Below are positions 60,469 to 64,000 of a stretch of 64,000 bases of DNA, in pieces. Each line of letters starts with the position of its first letter. Position 1 is the first letter of the stretch. This DNA is from Halisarca cf. caerulea (Eukaryota > Porifera > Demospongiae > Chondrillida > Halisarcidae). A program made the translations under genes and the position numbers. Under the pieces are notes generated by a model, which saw nothing but the letters and a program-made list of their open reading frames with translations, had not been told where the DNA came from and searched no databases. Location: assembly GCA_963170055.1 (NCBI GenBank), contig CAUJGJ010000040.1, positions 729,401 through 793,400 of the forward strand, written 5' to 3'.

Positions 60469-61010
60469 AACAACATGGCGGACGCAAAGTCGGTACGTAA
60501 TCTTTCTGCTATATTTCGGTAAAACTCATTCATTCGCTTCTGATTTTATCAGCGAAGAGTCTTTTCGACCAGAAGAGTTCTTCGAAGACGATTTCCAAGC
60601 GATTCGAGTTTCCAGGGCCGTGGGCGGCCCACGAGTTTTTTAAACTCGAATCGCTTGTTGTTGGCGAGTTTTGCAGATCAACTTTGGAAATGAATGGTCA
60701 ATGCTGCCACATGGAAAAGTTGGTAATCTTTTGGTTAAGTGATTTATGTGAAAAATGATCATAGAAGTGTTTCACCATATAGCACCCGAAGCATTCCACT
60801 TTTTAGTTGGGGTTAGGATTGCCTTACTATTTTCTGTGCAATCAAAGCATGCTTTTCAATAAGGTAATCCTTGAAACATTTATGTATCTATCTACATGTT
60901 AAGCCCTTGTTTGACCCTCTGAAGCTTCTACAAGTTGAGAACAAAGGCTGTAAACAAGACCAAAAGTTTCACTCCCCAGAATTAGTGCAGACATATCCTG
61001 CATGTGATAT
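60220..61010 (-). repeat. Medium-length interspersed repeat copy, split by a hairpin-ended element
   Basis: Family blocks occur on both sides of 60406-60658: AAGGAACAAGCTGGAGACAG before it, GTAGCACC-like CATATAGCACCCGAAGC, CTACAAGTTGAGAACAAAGG and GCAGACATATCCTGCATGTG after it. Confidence 0.55.
60406..60658 (-). mobile_element. Hairpin-ended element, HINE-like, copy 3 (reversed)
   Basis: Ends with AGCGATTCGAGTTTCC..TTTAAACTCGAATCGCTTG. The TA run is at 60418-60465. The GGCCG end is shortened relative to copies 1 and 2. Confidence 0.58.
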
Positions 61011-61154
61011 CAATGACAGACAGTTCACTTCCTAATGGGCATGCTGAACCCGGTAACACTTCAAACTATGTATTTTTGAGCCAAGGAAATACAAATCAGA
61101 GCCATGAGTACACACGATGCAGCTGTACCTATTACACAATAATGCTATTCATTG

Positions 61155-61965
61155 GGGCGAGCCTAAGCGAGCCCCACATAAACGAGTCCGCGCTGCTCCA
61201 ATGGTATGTATTATTTTTTTGATTATTATTATTATGGTACGTCGGTCATCGTTAATAACAGGGTTTTACTCATTGCGGATCGTTGAGCTATCGTAACAGC
61301 GTGAATTCTACTCATTTGGCGATTGTTAACAAGTAGGCTGCTAAATGGAAACTATTTTACAGCAAGCCTTACTGTTCAGCAGGAAACTATTTTACAGCAA
61401 GCCTTACTGTTTCGCCGAACCGGTTTCGCATACATTTGTGAAGGACGTATGCCGCGGTGAACGGCGTATGCCGAATCTCGTGCTGAATCTCGTGTGTAAC
61501 AATAATCGCGAGCGTACGGATCATGTTGCTGTTATCTCTGGTAGACTCTGTATTACTGTTTGCGATCATGTTGGTGTTATCTCTGGTAGACTCTGTATTA
61601 CTGTTTGCGATCATGTTGGTGTTATCTCTGATAGACTGTGTGTTACTGTTTGCGATCATGTTGGTGTTATCTTTGGTAGACTCTGTATTACTTTTCGTGA
61701 TGATGCTGGTGCTCTCTTTGCTCAGTGGTACTGTCTTTCCATAAAATATTAAATTTGCTGTTGTAATTATTATGGTACGTCGAGAAGCCTCGCTGCAATA
61801 CCAGTTTTCTCATACATCTGTGAACTATGTATCATTATTATTATCTAAACAGAGCATATCACGATACATAGGCAATACGTGTGCACTGCTTTTTCACTGT
61901 TGCTACTGCTACTGCATGTCTGTGCAGACCACTGTACACTGTTCGAGCTTAGGCGAGCCCCTCCA
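61155..61965. repeat. Probable element with inverted ends GGGGCGAGCCTAAGCGAG
   Basis: GGGGCGAGCCTAAGCGAGCC at about 61156 is inverted, with changes, as GAGCTTAGGCGAGCCCC at about 61945-61962. Contains the 45-bp tandem repeat. No duplication of the target is obvious. Confidence 0.4.
61524..61710 (+). repeat. 45-bp tandem repeat, about four units
   Basis: Units contain TTATCTCTGGTAGACTCTGT and TTTGCGATCATGTTGG. The period is a multiple of three, so ORFs on both strands are open. No start, domain or signal marks a gene. Confidence 0.85.
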
Positions 61966-62030
61966 GACTCTGTCTGAACTAGTTATAAAATATATATGTC
62001 TATAGTACAGTACAAATAAACAAGAATAAC

Positions 62031-62819
62031 GCAGGTATGTTATGGCAAAATTGAGGCTGAAAGGGGGCGTTTTGTGGTGTGACAAGGTATGCGATTAGAT
62101 TATTACGCCTGAGACTGTTTATCACGGTCTGGCCATGTGACCACAGTTTAACACAACAATTATATGTCATTATAGGCTGAAACACGCGAGTATTTGAAGA
62201 GTTTGCCTCTGTGGACATGTGAAGTCATGTGACAAAGGCCTAAAGAAGCATTCCAGTCCACAAGAATTTTAAGGCAAAAAAGGTGCGGGTCTAGATCTCT
62301 ATACGTAGATACTTAAAACTTTGTCAGATTATCGCTAAAGGACGGAACTTCAAATTTTGATTTGGGGAAGATTGTCGATCCTTCCGTTCACTTTATGCGC
62401 AGCTATTTGTTGCTATAACCGTTCTTTGCAATCAGAAATCCCTGGACATAACAGCCATGGAATGGAGCAGTGTTTTCCCCAAATCAGAAAAGTAATAAGA
62501 TTTGGACATGTTCTGTATTCTGAATTCACTTGTGCGTTTAAATTCAGATGTTTTGACCCGCGCCTTTTGCGTTTTTTGCTTATTTTAGTATGGTTAAAAA
62601 TCGACCATTTACAACACGTACAATATGTTTTTGGTTCTTTAAATTACATATACACAATATAGAAATGTTCGAAATACTATCTAGATGGTTCGAAATACTA
62701 TCTAGATGCTTTCTTAAGTCTTTCCACCTTCGGGAAGAGAAAACAAGGCATTTTAAACGATCCATTCAAAAAGGGCAGCCATCTTGTTTTTTGGCGAAAA
62801 GTGCCATAACATACCTGCG
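62031..62819 (-). mobile_element. Non-autonomous element with TIR CAGGTATGTTATGGCA, second copy
   Basis: Reverse-orientation partner of 56724-57500, with ends GCAGGTATGTTATGGCAAAA and GTGCCATAACATACCTGCG. Contains a small internal duplication of GAAATACTATCTAGATGGTTC near 62668-62705. Confidence 0.65.
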
Positions 62820-62829
62820 AAATACAACA

Positions 62830-63720
62830 ACAAATTATTTTCAGATATAAACATAATTATATTTCAATGAGGTAATCGGAGTAATTATGACTATCATTGT
62901 CATTGAATGCTATATAGCCACAAGGAGTTAGGTATATGACAGTTTGGGCTAAATATGGCAGACTGTCAGTTTGTGCTGTATGCTTGTTAGATTCAGTGGC
63001 CAAAGGGGAACCTGAATGAAATGATTAATCCAAAATCTCACAGCATGGTCAAAGTAGGCATATTCTCTACTCTTGTTGTGTATGAAAGGTTGTATGGTTG
63101 CATTTCGGTTTACTACCACAGACCAAATTATAACGGTAGGCCATCAGCCAAATGCCGTGCTTAGTCTTAGGATGGCCGCAGAATAAGTTCTATAATCTGA
63201 CATTTTGGTTGGTCAATTTTTGGCCTGTGATGAAAAATGACAAGATACACTAACCCTTTCTACTCTCAAACGATGAATGAAGAATGCAAGTCAATCAATC
63301 GATTCTTAAATATTAACCTTACATTCTTTAGTTTAGGTTCTTATAGCAGTGCTGATAGAGACTACGACGAATGCAGCCGTTTTGTTACTATAAATAGTAA
63401 CACCATTCTTCACTGGTAAAACCAAGCAAGGCACCACAACAATCAAGCCAATAGAGACTATTAATCACTAATGAGTGGTTTGATCTACTGAAATTGGACT
63501 CTGACTAAAACTCTCAAAGCAGTTTCTTGTGTGGAAGTAGTGCAGTGTGTGTTCCCACTGACTTTTGGCTATGTAGTTTCTGGTGCATAAATGTTTTCAC
63601 CATGTTACAGTCACATCTGATCATGTCTGACCAAATGTAGCATTGATCTGACATATGTGACCGTACTTGTGAAAACGGACCATTTCATGGGTCTTGCCAA
63701 TTTTGCATTTTTTGCATGAT
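62830..63720. other. No recognisable feature
   Basis: Short ORFs only, and no repeat partner in the window. Confidence 0.35.
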
Positions 63721-63724
63721 TTAA

Positions 63725-63985
63725 TAGCGTTTCAAATGCACTACAACGTGAATCCACTTGCGCTGTTGTCGCAAGTTACGTTCTGGAGTTACATCTGAAT
63801 TTATTCCATTATCGCGTAAACTTTGCTTTTGAGCTATGAGAGTTAATGGTTCTATTTCCGTTAGTATGTATACTGTTAGTATACGGCATTTGTCACATGC
63901 AGGTCTTTTCCATTGTCTTTGTATACAGGCAGTGATTATGTCATTGACCGCAAGTTTAGATATGTGGAGAAAATGGCGGATTGTA
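63725..63985 (-). repeat. Dispersed repeat, inverted partner of 800-1080
   Basis: Shares AATCCACTTGCGCTGTTGTC-like, TTCCGTTAGTATGTATACTG and GAGAAAATGGC blocks with the start of the window, inverted. It runs into the window edge. Confidence 0.6.
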
Positions 63986-64000
63986 CGGATAAAAAGTGCT

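Noticed and set aside
61345..61752. 135-codon ORF over the 45-bp tandem repeat
   Set aside because: Open because the period is divisible by three; no signal or domain, and the opposite strand is open as well.

Overview
The window is animal nuclear DNA: AT-rich, dense in interspersed repeats, with genes split by short GT-AG introns. Multi-domain P-type (trefoil) secreted proteins and EnSpm/CACTA, ISL2EU-type and Tc1/mariner transposons suggest an early-branching marine metazoan, possibly a sponge. Nothing in the sequence proves the species. There are no prokaryotic genes, CRISPR arrays or rRNA genes, and I found no convincing tRNA.

Host genes. The only host genes I can support are three copies of one secreted three-trefoil-domain gene, all on the minus strand. 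Copy 1 (11853 to 3561) and copy 3 (59615 to 52498) can each be read as seven exons with matching phases, coding 156 and 154 residues. The middle copy is dead. Its first two exons lie at 50750-51063 and its last two at 23455-23631, and their splice sites are destroyed. Two transposons now sit in the gap between them.

Mobile elements. The dominant feature is a 21.3-kb EnSpm/CACTA element at 24530-45873, with near-perfect 26-bp terminal inverted repeats starting CACTG and an ATA target duplication. It carries a Tnp2-type transposase broken by one in-frame TGA (29040-32142) and three copies of a multi-exon accessory gene. Two copies look largely intact (25015-27579 and 33725-35018) and one is decayed (39208-40287). 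It also carries a 488-bp tandem array and a nested 3.6-kb element (41451-45092) whose two genes are intact: a SWIM-YqaJ-PHD nuclease and a THAP-DDE transposase. Next to it, a 3.6-kb Tc1/mariner element (46865-50461, TA duplication) holds a broken transposase and, convergent to it, an intact 608-residue BEN-domain ORF with a 45-bp coding tandem repeat.

The rest. Outside these units the DNA is mostly non-autonomous repeats: hairpin-ended, TA-microsatellite-bearing elements resembling Helentron/HINE (DINE-1-like) elements; several TIR elements of 0.35-1.3 kb; and a medium-length family marked by the motif ACATGTCCCACATG. In the EnSpm element the accessory genes flank the transposase gene, one divergent upstream and one convergent downstream, so they are probably part of its mobility module. 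The nested element supplies its own transposase and nuclease. The trefoil genes are unrelated host genes that the transposons have interrupted.
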